Shown here: positions 15,327 through 23,074 of the stretch, in pieces
Layout: each line of letters opens with the position of its first letter
Numbering within the stretch: position 1 is the first letter of the stretch
Assembly (NCBI RefSeq): GCF_024808815.1
Contig: NZ_JANUCS010000013.1
Coordinates: forward strand, 1 to 64,000
Source of the DNA: Methanosalsum natronophilum
Lineage (GTDB): Archaea; Halobacteriota; Methanosarcinia; Methanosarcinales; Methanosarcinaceae
Length of the DNA stretch: 64,000 nt
Direction: 5' to 3'
Made by a program: the position numbers and the translations under genes
Notes under the pieces: model-generated
The model's database searches: none
The model's input: the letters and a program-made list of their open reading frames with translations, nothing else
Told to the model about the DNA's origin: nothing

Positions 15327-15572
15327 TTATTCTGAGTAGCTGCTAAGACCAAGGCCAGGGCCAAGGTCATTGTTTTTCTGCTGGATTATTTGACATTGTG
15401 ATTTGGGTACCCACTCGGTCCTATCACCGACCTTGAGCATGTAAGCTTTCTCAGTTTCATGGTCAACAATACATTCCTTAAAATCAATACCATTCTTCTC
15501 ACAGATCCAGTCCTCTACTTCTAATGTTTGGCCAGGGAGTATTGTTGAGTTTGGCTTGATATTAATGATCAT
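15327..15572 (-). CDS. Small early protein of unknown function
   Basis: I start this 81-residue protein at the ATG at 15572, three bases past the RecT stop region; the longer frame back to 15647 lies within the RecT gene. The sequence has IINIKPNSTILPGQTLEVE and a segment DWICEKNGIDFKECIVDHET with two Cys, then VGDRTEWVPKSQCQII, an SH3-like beta pattern. The Gln/Asn-rich tail is polar. I recognise no family; its place suggests a recombination or replication helper. Confidence 0.6.
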   Translation of the reverse strand: MIINIKPNSTILPGQTLEVEDWICEKNGIDFKECIVDHETEKAYMLKVGDRTEWVPKSQCQIIQQKNNDLGPGLGLSSYSE

Positions 15573-15574
15573 TA

Positions 15575-16330
15575 TCAAACCACCTCTTCCTGTGTCATTA
15601 GACCAGAAATACCAAACTGGCGTTTCAGTGCCAAAGCTTCCGCACATTTACTGATCATAGCAGAAGGATATGTTTTCCAGGTAGAACTGTTCTTTTTATA
15701 TTCATTAAATGGTGCGAATTGGAGTACAGGTATTCTTCCTTCGCGTTCAACTACGGCCCATGCACCCACGATCTCACCACGGTCCTTAACTCCAAATGAA
15801 TGTTGTACCTGATTCTCAGCTACATTCATGGTAAACTGATCATTCTCATGCACTACTGCCGACTTGATACCTCTAAACTCAGGGTCACGCTGTGCGATCT
15901 TAAGGTACCCGTCCCTTGACGTCATTATGCATTTGAGTTCAGATGAATAGAATATCTCTTTTAAGAACGGGTCCAACCCATATGTCCTGCAAATATGGAG
16001 AAACATTGCAAGTTCATTATCATCAGCACCTCGTGCAACTGTGTTCGTGATGGTACTCACCTGTTCCTCAGAATATTTTATCGGTTTGGGCTGTAGTTGG
16101 TATACTCTACATTCCTTATCGGTAATTATTTGAGTTTGAACATCATTTCTAGCATATCCCTCGTCACCTGATTTTTCGCTTTGGGCAGCAAGATCTTGGA
16201 TGGCGGGGGTATAGTGTTCATTATCATCTTTTCTAAGAACCTGAGCAATTGCATCTTCTTTCTCAAATCCCTGTTCCACAAGTTCAGCAACTTCTAATCT
16301 CTGTTCAGTTGTCATATTTTCAGTGTTCAT
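15575..16330 (-). CDS. RecT/Bet-type single-strand annealing protein
   Basis: This 251-residue protein resembles phage RecT/Bet annealases. After a variable N-terminus (1-85) it has EEQVSTITNTVARGADDNELAM-type helix sequence, then the conserved core with CRTYGLDPFLKEIF, IMTSRDGYLKIAQRDP, VGAWAVVEREGRIP and YPSAMISKCAEALALKR, and ends near FGISGLMTQEEV. It would anneal strands during viral recombination or replication. The ATG follows AAGGAGAT at good spacing. No exonuclease partner is seen next to it; it may be further away or absent. Confidence 0.9.
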   Translation of the reverse strand: MNTENMTTEQRLEVAELVEQGFEKEDAIAQVLRKDDNEHYTPAIQDLAAQSEKSGDEGYARNDVQTQIITDKECRVYQLQPKPIKYSEEQVSTITNTVARGADDNELAMFLHICRTYGLDPFLKEIFYSSELKCIMTSRDGYLKIAQRDPEFRGIKSAVVHENDQFTMNVAENQVQHSFGVKDRGEIVGAWAVVEREGRIPVLQFAPFNEYKKNSSTWKTYPSAMISKCAEALALKRQFGISGLMTQEEVV

Positions 16331-16349
16331 CTTATTATCTCCTTTTCAA

Positions 16350-16667
16350 TCAATGTTCTGTCATACATCCATTCTTAGCCTCTTCAATGACCTTCTTGAT
16401 AACCTCAGTATCTCTGGTCCCTGTACTGTTCTCAATATAGAACTCAAGTGATTTTCGAATACTTTCAACCTCGTTTGCAACCTCGTTCCTCATCACCACC
16501 CTTTGAGAGAATAACTGTGCTTGTTGTTGTATCTCCTTCTCTCTATCCTTGAGATAAGATTCATTTTTTCTCAACTCTTCAGCAAGAGCAATAATAGTTC
16601 TTTGATGGTATTCTGGAAGAGATGTGAGATTTCGGTACAAGTTAGGTCTCTGAACACACTTTTTCAT
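16350..16667 (-). CDS. Coiled-coil protein of unknown function
   Basis: This 105-residue protein is almost wholly helical and charged (AEELRKNESYLKDREKEIQQ; ANEVESIRKSLEFYIE). It overlaps the preceding gene by four bases (16664-16667) and lies 20 bases before RecT. I recognise no family. It may be a structural partner for annealing or a small regulator. Confidence 0.6.
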   Translation of the reverse strand: MKKCVQRPNLYRNLTSLPEYHQRTIIALAEELRKNESYLKDREKEIQQQAQLFSQRVVMRNEVANEVESIRKSLEFYIENSTGTRDTEVIKKVIEEAKNGCMTEH

Positions 16668-17011
16668 ACCAATACCTCATGGTCCTGTGAATGATCGAAC
16701 ACAATTATACGAGGTCCCGAGAACGGTACAAAATCGTACCTGGTAACACTTCCAGTAACAGAATACATTTCGATCAAATGCTGTAATCTTACCAGAAGAA
16801 AATGTGGACAAAAACCGCGTATCACTACAGTGATCGGATATTCAGTATCGATCTTCTTCTCGGCCCATGTTAAGATCGTCCGTACATCCTGGTCACTTAA
16901 TTCCAGCTTACCTGATGGTGACATTGTACCAATTCGGTTAGGTAACTTATCTATATCAAGTATAACCTCGATCTCAGTACCTCTACAATCATTGCTACTG
17001 TTTCGGTTCAT
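16664..17011 (-). CDS. Small early protein, faintly Csx3-like
   Basis: The ATG at 17011 follows AAAGGAG, which decides the start (115 residues). The N-terminal half has EIEVILDIDKLPN, and the C-terminal half has ITVVIRGFCPHFLLVRLQHL, SVTRYDFVPFSGPRIIV and FDHSQDHE. The order of strand, I-x-G, helix with His, then YD and a hydrophobic strand ending in DH resembles the Csx3/Crn3 ring-nuclease family linked to type III CRISPR. The match is weak: the catalytic Arg after YD is not conserved in place. A fold search is needed. Confidence 0.6.
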   Translation of the reverse strand: MNRNSSNDCRGTEIEVILDIDKLPNRIGTMSPSGKLELSDQDVRTILTWAEKKIDTEYPITVVIRGFCPHFLLVRLQHLIEMYSVTGSVTRYDFVPFSGPRIIVFDHSQDHEVLV

Positions 17012-17059
17012 TTCCTGTACTCCTTTCCTTTCATTTTTTTTAGACCTAATATAGGCCAA

Positions 17060-17134
17060 ACCGTTGACCGGACTTGAACCGGTATTGTTCCTTATAATAT
17101 GTGCACTAACCTAACACAACCATACTACAACGGC
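17060..17134 (-). tRNA. tRNA-like element, probably degenerate
   Basis: On the minus strand the 5' end GCCGTTG pairs with CAACGGT seven bases from the 3' end. A perfect T-arm (ACCGG, loop TTCAAGT, CCGGT) is present, with the B-box type GGTTCAAGTCC. The D-arm and anticodon arm do not fold into a standard shape; I found no good 5-bp stem with 7-base loop, so no anticodon is given. It could be a relic, a virus tRNA-like element, or an atypical tRNA. It lies in the otherwise empty gap before the early genes. Confidence 0.45.
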
Positions 17135-17198
17135 AAATAGAATCGTGCGAAAAGCACTGATCACTTAAACCTCTCCCCAAACCCACAATCATATCAAT

Positions 17199-17453
17199 CT
17201 AACAATTTAATGTCATCTGATACTTTTCACCCACACCCTTCTTCTTATTATTCTTCTTCTTATTGGGTCCTTCACCTGCCAACATCCTGATAACTCGAAC
17301 ATATCCCTTTTTCTCATCACTCCCAAATTTCTCCCATACTTCCAATATATCTTTATGTTTCACCAATGTTTCTTTAGCTCTATCAATGATCTCTTGTGGC
17401 TGGCCCCTTTGAACATCTTCCACCGTGATCTCATTATACACCACGTCTGACAT
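17199..17453 (-). CDS. Small lysine-rich protein of unknown function
   Basis: This 84-residue protein has a helical first part (VEDVQRGQPQEIIDRAKETL, then KHKDILEVWEKFGS) and a basic stretch, PNKKKNNKKKG, near the C-terminus. It starts one base after the AbrB stop, so the two are probably co-translated. The basic stretch may bind nucleic acid. I recognise no family. Confidence 0.6.
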   Translation of the reverse strand: MSDVVYNEITVEDVQRGQPQEIIDRAKETLVKHKDILEVWEKFGSDEKKGYVRVIRMLAGEGPNKKKNNKKKGVGEKYQMTLNC

Positions 17454-17454
17454 T

Positions 17455-17616
17455 TCATCTACCCTTCTTTGAAATTGGTCTCACTACGATCACTTCACCA
17501 TCAAATTCTATACTCACTTCATCCCCATTTTTTAAACCCAAATGGTCACGAATAAAAGCAGGGATTCTCATGATCATACATCCTCTACTATCCTGCGTGA
17601 TCTTCCGTATATTCAT
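17455..17616 (-). CDS. AbrB/SpoVT-type swapped-hairpin regulator
   Basis: The 53-residue protein starts at the ATG at 17616 and has the AbrB pattern: RKITQDSRGCMIMRIPAFIRDHLGL with GDEVSIEFDGEVIVVRP, the two-strand swapped hairpin that binds DNA. The longer frame upstream runs through the divergent promoter and is not real. It is the first gene of the leftward early operon and probably regulates it, opposite the RHH gene at 17681. Confidence 0.8.
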   Translation of the reverse strand: MNIRKITQDSRGCMIMRIPAFIRDHLGLKNGDEVSIEFDGEVIVVRPISKKGR

Positions 17617-17680
17617 GTGATACAACATGTGTATCCCATAATATTTATATATTTTTAATATGTATATACATATGTATATC
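17617..17680. promoter_or_regulatory. Divergent promoter with palindromes between AbrB and RHH genes
   Basis: The 64 bases hold AT-rich TATA-type boxes (TTTATATATTTTTAA) and overlapping palindromes TGTATATACA (17661-17670) and ATACATATGTAT (17667-17678). The plus-strand ATG at 17681 is about 25 to 30 bases from the box, so its message may be leaderless. The minus side has ACATGTTGTATCAC close to the AbrB start, a little like the 3' part of the late promoters. The palindromes are good operator candidates. Confidence 0.5.
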
Positions 17681-18304
17681 ATGGACAAGAAAGTAACACC
17701 ATCAAGGTCATATAGACTACCGGATAGAACACTAAAACTCATTGATTTTTTAATTGAGAACGGTGCTGCACGAAATGGTACTGAAGCTATTATAATTGCT
17801 ATTGAGAGGTTTGCTAAAGATTATCAGCCTGGTGGGAATATGGACTTGATAAAAGGAAATATTGAACAATATCTGAACAGTGATGATGGTAAAGACGTAC
17901 TTGAAGATGTTCTAACACAAATTTTAGTTGAGAAACAGAGAAGACCTCATAATCCTAATTCTACACAAATAAGTGATGATCGTCATGGTATTAGAAATAG
18001 AGAAAATTCATTTAATGAACCTGGAAAGTATGATGATAATATCGAAATGATCGAACTGCTAAAAAAACAACTCAAAGCTGAGCGTGAACAGGAGTGTGAT
18101 TATAGACATGTTTCTATTAAGGACGATGATCAAGTAGTTGATAATATAAAAAAAGAGCTTGTGAAGGACTCAAAAACTGTTAAGTTACCAAACAAAAAGC
18201 CAAAAGTTAGATATGTATATCATCAGGCAGGTGAAGTTGACCCACTCGACGAATACGATGATGGTGGTGAAGTGATCGAACATATCATACATCGATTCGA
18301 ATAA
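17681..18304 (+). CDS. RHH-domain protein with long acidic/polar tail
   Basis: This 207-residue protein starts at the ATG at 17681 (MDKKVTPSRSYRLPDRTLKL), since earlier ATGs lie in the promoter palindromes. Residues 8-52 form a ribbon-helix-helix: strand SRSYRLP, helix RTLKLIDFLIEN, then GTEAIIIAIERFAKDY. A long polar middle part follows, then KLPNKKPKVRYVYHQ and an acidic end (DEYDDGGEV). It is divergent from the AbrB gene and could be the main switch protein of the provirus. The tail may bind a partner. Confidence 0.7.
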   Translation: MDKKVTPSRSYRLPDRTLKLIDFLIENGAARNGTEAIIIAIERFAKDYQPGGNMDLIKGNIEQYLNSDDGKDVLEDVLTQILVEKQRRPHNPNSTQISDDRHGIRNRENSFNEPGKYDDNIEMIELLKKQLKAEREQECDYRHVSIKDDDQVVDNIKKELVKDSKTVKLPNKKPKVRYVYHQAGEVDPLDEYDDGGEVIEHIIHRFE

Positions 18305-18383
18305 GATCTACCACTCAGTTAATACTTTCACCCCGGGTACTGTATTATAATAAACAATAAATGCATACATTTGATCGAGAGAG

Positions 18384-18734
18384 ATGTTTGTTAAATATAA
18401 ATGCAGTTGTTGTGGACAAAATAATGTCATCAATGTCTCGGTTGAAGTTATCGAGGAACGTAGAGAACGAAAAACCCATTACAAAGTAAATGACATGGCG
18501 ATCACTACAAAGTCATGTGGTCTGGATGAGTTTTCGCGAGATATTTTTCATGAACTGAAACACTATGTTTATGACGGGATCACTACACTTCAGTTATGTA
18601 AGATATTAAGAGAAGACTTTAATGTTAGCAGTGATTTGTGTTGTGGTATTATTGAAGAGTTGATGATCAATCTTTACATGTATTCTCCTGACAGAGAACA
18701 CCTTTATTACGTGGATGAGGTTAATGCGTTATGA
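18384..18734 (+). CDS. Small protein with zinc-finger-like N-terminus
   Basis: This 116-residue protein has CSCCGQNN near the N-terminus, further Cys at mid-sequence (SCGLDEF, SSDLCCGIIEE), and helical segments (IFHELKHYV, LQLCKILREDFN). The second half looks like a winged helix. The ATG follows GAGAGAG closely. It is the last gene of the rightward pair at the provirus edge. I do not recognise a family; a DNA-binding role is plausible. Confidence 0.6.
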   Translation: MFVKYKCSCCGQNNVINVSVEVIEERRERKTHYKVNDMAITTKSCGLDEFSRDIFHELKHYVYDGITTLQLCKILREDFNVSSDLCCGIIEELMINLYMYSPDREHLYYVDEVNAL

Positions 18735-18899
18735 ATAGGGAGAGGTTATCTGAGTTGTAAAATTGTTTGATGAAAAATGAGTATGTTATGTCAAGATTTA
18801 GTTGCAAGTGGAATATTCTATCTCTAAAAATAGATTACTGAAACAGATACTTCGAATACTAAACACACTTGAATTTCAATATCTTGACAAATATTTCAT

Positions 18900-19802
18900 T
18901 TATCGATATCTTATTGTACTTCTAGCAATTATCAGGTTCGAGTTGGCATCAACGAGTTTTAGATTTATTTCTTCAGGTCTTTGAACATAGATTTGATTTT
19001 CAGGAACTGTATTGAATATAGATGTTCCATCAAAAACTACATAACCTTGATCCATTATTATATTCACGTTTTCAGAACCTATGCCGGATACTCTAACTCT
19101 TAAATCATTAAATGATGTAAATGTTTTATCTTTTCTTAAATCGATTATCTGATTGGATCTATCATCACCTATCTGGTCTATATATTCCAATTCTTCTTTA
19201 TTTGCTGTATTGATGTTTATTCTTATATACTTAGCCGGTCCATCCACAGTTGCATAGCCTTGATCTTCTAAATCTTCCAAGGCAACTGGACCAATCCCGG
19301 AAACTCTTGTAATATCATCTAATGATTTAAATGGGCCATGGTCAGTTCTATTATCAACAATCCTCTGAGCCAGGGTATCCCCAATTGCATCTAAATATTT
19401 AGCCATTTCTTCTTTAGTTGCTTTATTGATATTTATTTTGATTTTTGTAGTAACTGATGATAGGTATATGGAATCACCAACAGAAAACAGAGTATTTGAA
19501 GGATAATCAAAGGATTCAACACCATTCACTATAACCTTAACATCATTGCCGTCAAGGTTTATAGAATCCCCACCTAAATGCTGGACTCTAATAATATCAC
19601 CAGATGCCGTTGAATCAACTGTTGTTTTGATGATCACATTTGATGCTGGTGATTGTGGAGATATATCAAATACAACTAGAACAATTATACTTGCACCTAC
19701 AACTGTAAAAAATACCAAAACCAGTGCTGCAATAACAGGTACACTTGCATCTCTTCTTGAGATCAGGTTTGGTACTCTTGTAGACATCAAGACAATTCCC
19801 AT
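18900..19802 (-). CDS. Archaeal pilin-like protein fused to two ComEA-like HhH units
   Basis: The 300-residue protein has an archaeal pilin-type N-terminus (basic ISRRDASVPVIAALV then a hydrophobic segment to about residue 46), a small beta domain (about 55-110, with VQHLGGDSINLDG and VKVIVNG), and two helix-hairpin-helix units at about 123-186 and 194-257. Each unit has the ComEA pattern: ININKATKEE or ININTANKEE, an IGD turn, then RVSGIG. The C-terminus is a short tail. ComEA proteins bind incoming DNA in competent bacteria, so this may be a surface DNA-binding pilin. I list the first ATG; ATG 19787 is equally possible. It has no adjacent pilus genes. Confidence 0.8.
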   Translation of the reverse strand: MGIVLMSTRVPNLISRRDASVPVIAALVLVFFTVVGASIIVLVVFDISPQSPASNVIIKTTVDSTASGDIIRVQHLGGDSINLDGNDVKVIVNGVESFDYPSNTLFSVGDSIYLSSVTTKIKININKATKEEMAKYLDAIGDTLAQRIVDNRTDHGPFKSLDDITRVSGIGPVALEDLEDQGYATVDGPAKYIRININTANKEELEYIDQIGDDRSNQIIDLRKDKTFTSFNDLRVRVSGIGSENVNIIMDQGYVVFDGTSIFNTVPENQIYVQRPEEINLKLVDANSNLIIARSTIRYR

Positions 19803-19962
19803 TAGCTCTTAATTAAACATATATCTACTATATTGTATATAACCTCATTGTTAAGAATATTTATGAGTTAAAAATAAAGTAAAAAATTCTTGAACTTGGT
19901 TTTTCTAGATTTGTTTATCTATACTAGTAAAAATGCTATGGATGAATCTATTAAGAAATTAG

Positions 19963-20225
19963 TTAATTATTACTGGATTCACCATCACAATTGTTTTCTT
20001 CCATTATTTGCTTGAAACTTTCAACTGCTGATTTCAAGTCTTCAATTATCTCATTGGCTAGGATATCAGGATCGAGTAGATTTTCAAGGTCTGCAAGACT
20101 TTCATCTTTTAGCCAGAATATATCCGGACTCGTTTTATCCCGTGCTATGATCTCATCATAACTGAACCTGCGAAACCTCCCGATTGGATTATCTTCAGTC
20201 CATGTTTCTTTTCTTTCATGTCTGT
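19963..20225 (-). pseudogene. HsdM C-terminal relic (second type I system)
   Basis: An open minus-strand stretch encodes the end of a type I methylase: TWTEDNPIGRFRRFSYDEII, ARDKTSPDIFWLKDESLADL, then a helical end with DILANEIIEDLKSAVESF. Such sequence is typical of the C-terminus of HsdM families. A stop precedes it and there is no start. It differs from the C-terminus of the intact HsdM at 31924-33966, so a different system was once here. Confidence 0.7.
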
Positions 20226-20262
20226 TTTATCCAAACTTCCTTGGTTCAAGGCTCCTTTGATG

Positions 20263-20385
20263 TTTCAATCGGAAATGATATATTCTTATTTGGCGTAACT
20301 GTATTTTTTCTTAGTTTTTGTTGCATTTGGATCGAATAATACAAAGCTAAGAACACTTTTATTAATTGTGACTGGCAAACTTAGT
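20263..20385 (-). mobile_element. IS relic, inverted copy A
   Basis: This 123-bp segment is, in reverse orientation, about 85 percent the same by eye as 26437-26559. The minus-strand frame reads NKSVLSFVLFDPNATKTKKK. It appears to be the 5' part of an IS transposase whose other parts remain near 26.5-27 kb. The two copies face each other across the hydrolase and McrBC genes. Confidence 0.65.
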
Positions 20386-20459
20386 AAAAATATTGCACTT
20401 GGAAAAACTATTTAGAAAAAAAACAAACTATTTTACTCATTAAGAACAATATAGTAATT

Positions 20460-21254
20460 ATGCTTGGAAGGGAACATTTGTCTATATCTGTAGCAACAGT
20501 TATCCCATTCATAGTCCCCTTAGTTTTTTCTGGAAATGTTGAATATCAGCTATATTATATTGCTTTTTTGATTTCAGTAATAGTTGGTTCTTTAACTCCA
20601 GATGCAGATTGTGGTGGTAAACCCAAACTATATTATGATTTTAAAATTGTTTACGACATAATGATTCCTTTGCAAAAAGCTGTTATTATCGGATTTAAAA
20701 ACCTCAGCTTGAATTATGAATTAAATTTAGAACACGAAGTAAATAATAGGCACAGAGGGATAATGCACTCACCAATTGGAATACTGATAAGTTCTTTAAT
20801 ACTAACACTCATCGTTTCTGCAGTTGTCTTTCTTATTTATCAAAAGATAAACATGTTGATGGTTTCATTTGTATTCATAGGATTGTTGTTTGGTCAATTT
20901 TTGCATTTGTTAGAAGACTCATGTACAGTAACAGGGATTAATTGGAAATTTCCATTTGGAACGAAATTGATAAATGGCAAAATCTATACTTTTCCAAAAG
21001 AAAAGGGAAAAAAAGATATTCGCACAATTATTTATCAGCAGGTACTATGGATTATTACAGTCCTTTTGGTTCTTGGTTTCTTATTTGATATAATTGCTTT
21101 TAATCAATTAACGTTATATCCACTTATTGTAGTCTCTGTTACTTTTGTGTGGATATTCATTATAGCCACATCAAGAACAGATTATGGCTTTTGGTATCAA
21201 GATGTTAAAAAGATAAAAGCGGCTAAAAAGACGGCTAGAAAATTTAGTAAATAA
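20460..21254 (+). CDS. Membrane-bound metal-dependent hydrolase, YdjM-like
   Basis: The 264-residue protein has about five hydrophobic segments and a His/Asp pattern: GREHLSISVAT near the N-terminus, GSLTPDADCGG at about 45, then HRGIMHSPIG and FGQFLHLLEDSCTVTGI. That is the layout of YdjM/LexA-regulated membrane hydrolases (H-x-x-x-H, P-D-x-D, H-R-x-x-x-H-S). It is in the cytoplasmic membrane. The substrate is unknown. The gene stands alone between IS relics. Confidence 0.8.
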   Translation: MLGREHLSISVATVIPFIVPLVFSGNVEYQLYYIAFLISVIVGSLTPDADCGGKPKLYYDFKIVYDIMIPLQKAVIIGFKNLSLNYELNLEHEVNNRHRGIMHSPIGILISSLILTLIVSAVVFLIYQKINMLMVSFVFIGLLFGQFLHLLEDSCTVTGINWKFPFGTKLINGKIYTFPKEKGKKDIRTIIYQQVLWIITVLLVLGFLFDIIAFNQLTLYPLIVVSVTFVWIFIIATSRTDYGFWYQDVKKIKAAKKTARKFSK

Positions 21255-21733
21255 TCTTATTATAAAAAACATTTCAGGGCTTTTAACCTCGTGACTTATA
21301 GCCTCGGAGGCTTTGACCTAAACCTTTTCATATTAATTTTGAGCCACTTTATAATACTATGCTGTCTTCTTCATAACAATGCCAGTAAAATTTTTGATGT
21401 TAGTTCAAACTTAATATAAATCAGCTAAATGAATTTAAATGTAATCTGCTAATAAATAATATCTAAAGTATAACTGACTTATAATTATTACTAGTATAGG
21501 GATCTCTAAAGAGCCTTAGTTAATAACAAAATGTAAGCATTTTCTCAAGTTCTGTTTAAGACTCAGTGATATTTTAAAAAACAGCAAAATTATTTATAAA
21601 AGATTAAACGATTATAATTATTAAAGATTTTCTAGGGGTTATTCAAAAAAGTCATGCAAAATAGATATTTTCTGATTGTCTTAAAGTGTACTAAATATTG
21701 TTAGCTAATTTTTACAAAGAATTATGTGGTTTT
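21255..21733. other. Intergenic AT-rich region before McrBC
   Basis: No gene is recognised. It has small palindromes (CCTCGGAGG near 21304 and CTCTAAAGAG near 21506) and several T-rich runs. The promoter of the McrBC genes must lie in its right part. Confidence 0.5.
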
Positions 21734-22996
21734 ATGGAAGAAAATGATGAAATTATTAAAAACCTTGTAAATGAATATTTTAATACTTTTAAGGATTCTA
21801 GTGGCTATAATCAAAGAAAAAAACAGCTTCAATTCTGTGATTTTGCTAGAGATATAATTAAATTAGTGGCTGATAAAGAAAAAATTAAAAACGAAGATTT
21901 GACTGCATTAATCCAAATATTGGGTCATGAATCTAAAAAAGAGAATGTTAAAAAGTATATTGACAATATTGCCTTAGATGAATCAATTTCGAATAAGCTT
22001 TACCAAAAATATATTGAGATTGGAGAAACAGGGTTTACAGGTAGAGGTAAAGCAGCTATTAAAGGCCTTAATGAAAATGAACTTGCTGTCATTCATGATT
22101 TTTTAATAAGAGTCGTAAATACATCATCTGAAGAAGAAATAAGAAATGCCATTTCTTATCTCGAAGATAATAAAATATCTCAGTTAAAATACGGTATTTA
22201 TTCACCATGGCTATATTATCTCCATCCCACAATTTGTCCAATCGTTGCAGGCCCTGTAAAATATTATTTAACTAAATATTTGGGTTGGAATAATAACAAA
22301 TATTTAGATGCATGGGACATAATGAAAAAGATAAAACAATTGACTGAGGAAGATGATTATGGTTTTATCGATCAGTTTTTCTGGAAAAAATCTCAAAATC
22401 AAGTGACTAATTACTGGCTGTTCATAGTACCAAAAGATTATAATGATGGTAAACTTTGGAATTATTGTAAAGAAAATTCAATTGCTGCTATGTGGTATAA
22501 AAAAGGAATACATGCTCCAGGATTAGTTACTAAAAATTTGAATCAGATAAAAAGAATTGAAGCTGGTGACAAAGTCATAGTTTATATAAATGATAATAAA
22601 ATTGGTGGTATTGGAGAAGTCATTAGAGAATTTTACGAAGACGAGTCTGAGAATAATGGTTTTGAGGGGCAATTTGGTCAAAGAATTGGTTTAAAATGGA
22701 TTTCTGATAAATTTGAAGTTAGTTTTAAAAACGTGAAGCCATACTTGCTACAGTTTCCAGAAGTACTAATGTCTCAAACAATACATGAGCTAAATGAACA
22801 TGATTTTAATAAGATTTACAAATATGTTGATGAAGGCATAATTGAATATGACAGTCAGCCTGTTAAAGAAGACAAGCTTAGTAATGATCATAATCTTTTA
22901 CTTAAGAAAAAACAGATAATATACTATGGACCACCTGGCACAGGGAAAACATACAAAACAAAATCAATTGCTATTCAGTTAATAAAAGACAACTAA
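21734..22996 (+). CDS. Truncated McrB-like specificity protein with EVE-like domain
   Basis: This 420-residue protein (ATG 21734; a TTG at 21698 is possible) has a helical N-terminal domain (1-170), an EVE/PUA-like domain (about 210-320, YWLFIVPKDYNDGKLWNYC, IGGIGEVIREFY) and the start of an AAA+ domain. It stops 14 residues after its Walker A (GPPGTGKTYKTKS), so no motor can form. EVE-like domains recognise modified bases, so this may be an alternative target reader for the next gene, or a leftover after recombination at the P-loop. The following McrB starts 78 bases later. Confidence 0.75.
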   Translation: MEENDEIIKNLVNEYFNTFKDSSGYNQRKKQLQFCDFARDIIKLVADKEKIKNEDLTALIQILGHESKKENVKKYIDNIALDESISNKLYQKYIEIGETGFTGRGKAAIKGLNENELAVIHDFLIRVVNTSSEEEIRNAISYLEDNKISQLKYGIYSPWLYYLHPTICPIVAGPVKYYLTKYLGWNNNKYLDAWDIMKKIKQLTEEDDYGFIDQFFWKKSQNQVTNYWLFIVPKDYNDGKLWNYCKENSIAAMWYKKGIHAPGLVTKNLNQIKRIEAGDKVIVYINDNKIGGIGEVIREFYEDESENNGFEGQFGQRIGLKWISDKFEVSFKNVKPYLLQFPEVLMSQTIHELNEHDFNKIYKYVDEGIIEYDSQPVKEDKLSNDHNLLLKKKQIIYYGPPGTGKTYKTKSIAIQLIKDN

Positions 22997-23074
22997 TTAT
23001 TTCTTTTAGCTTTAATAGGTAGTCTTCAATAATGATGTAATTAATTCTTATTCTGTTAATAATAGGGAACTAAT

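Noticed and set aside
17060-17134. Calling a complete tRNA with a named anticodon
   Set aside because: I could not find a 5-bp anticodon stem with a 7-base loop; a GTT reading in one weak fold lacks T33 and was not trusted.
18735-18899. Provirus attachment site at the right edge
   Set aside because: No repeat of this region or tRNA end could be matched, since the left end of the provirus is outside the window.
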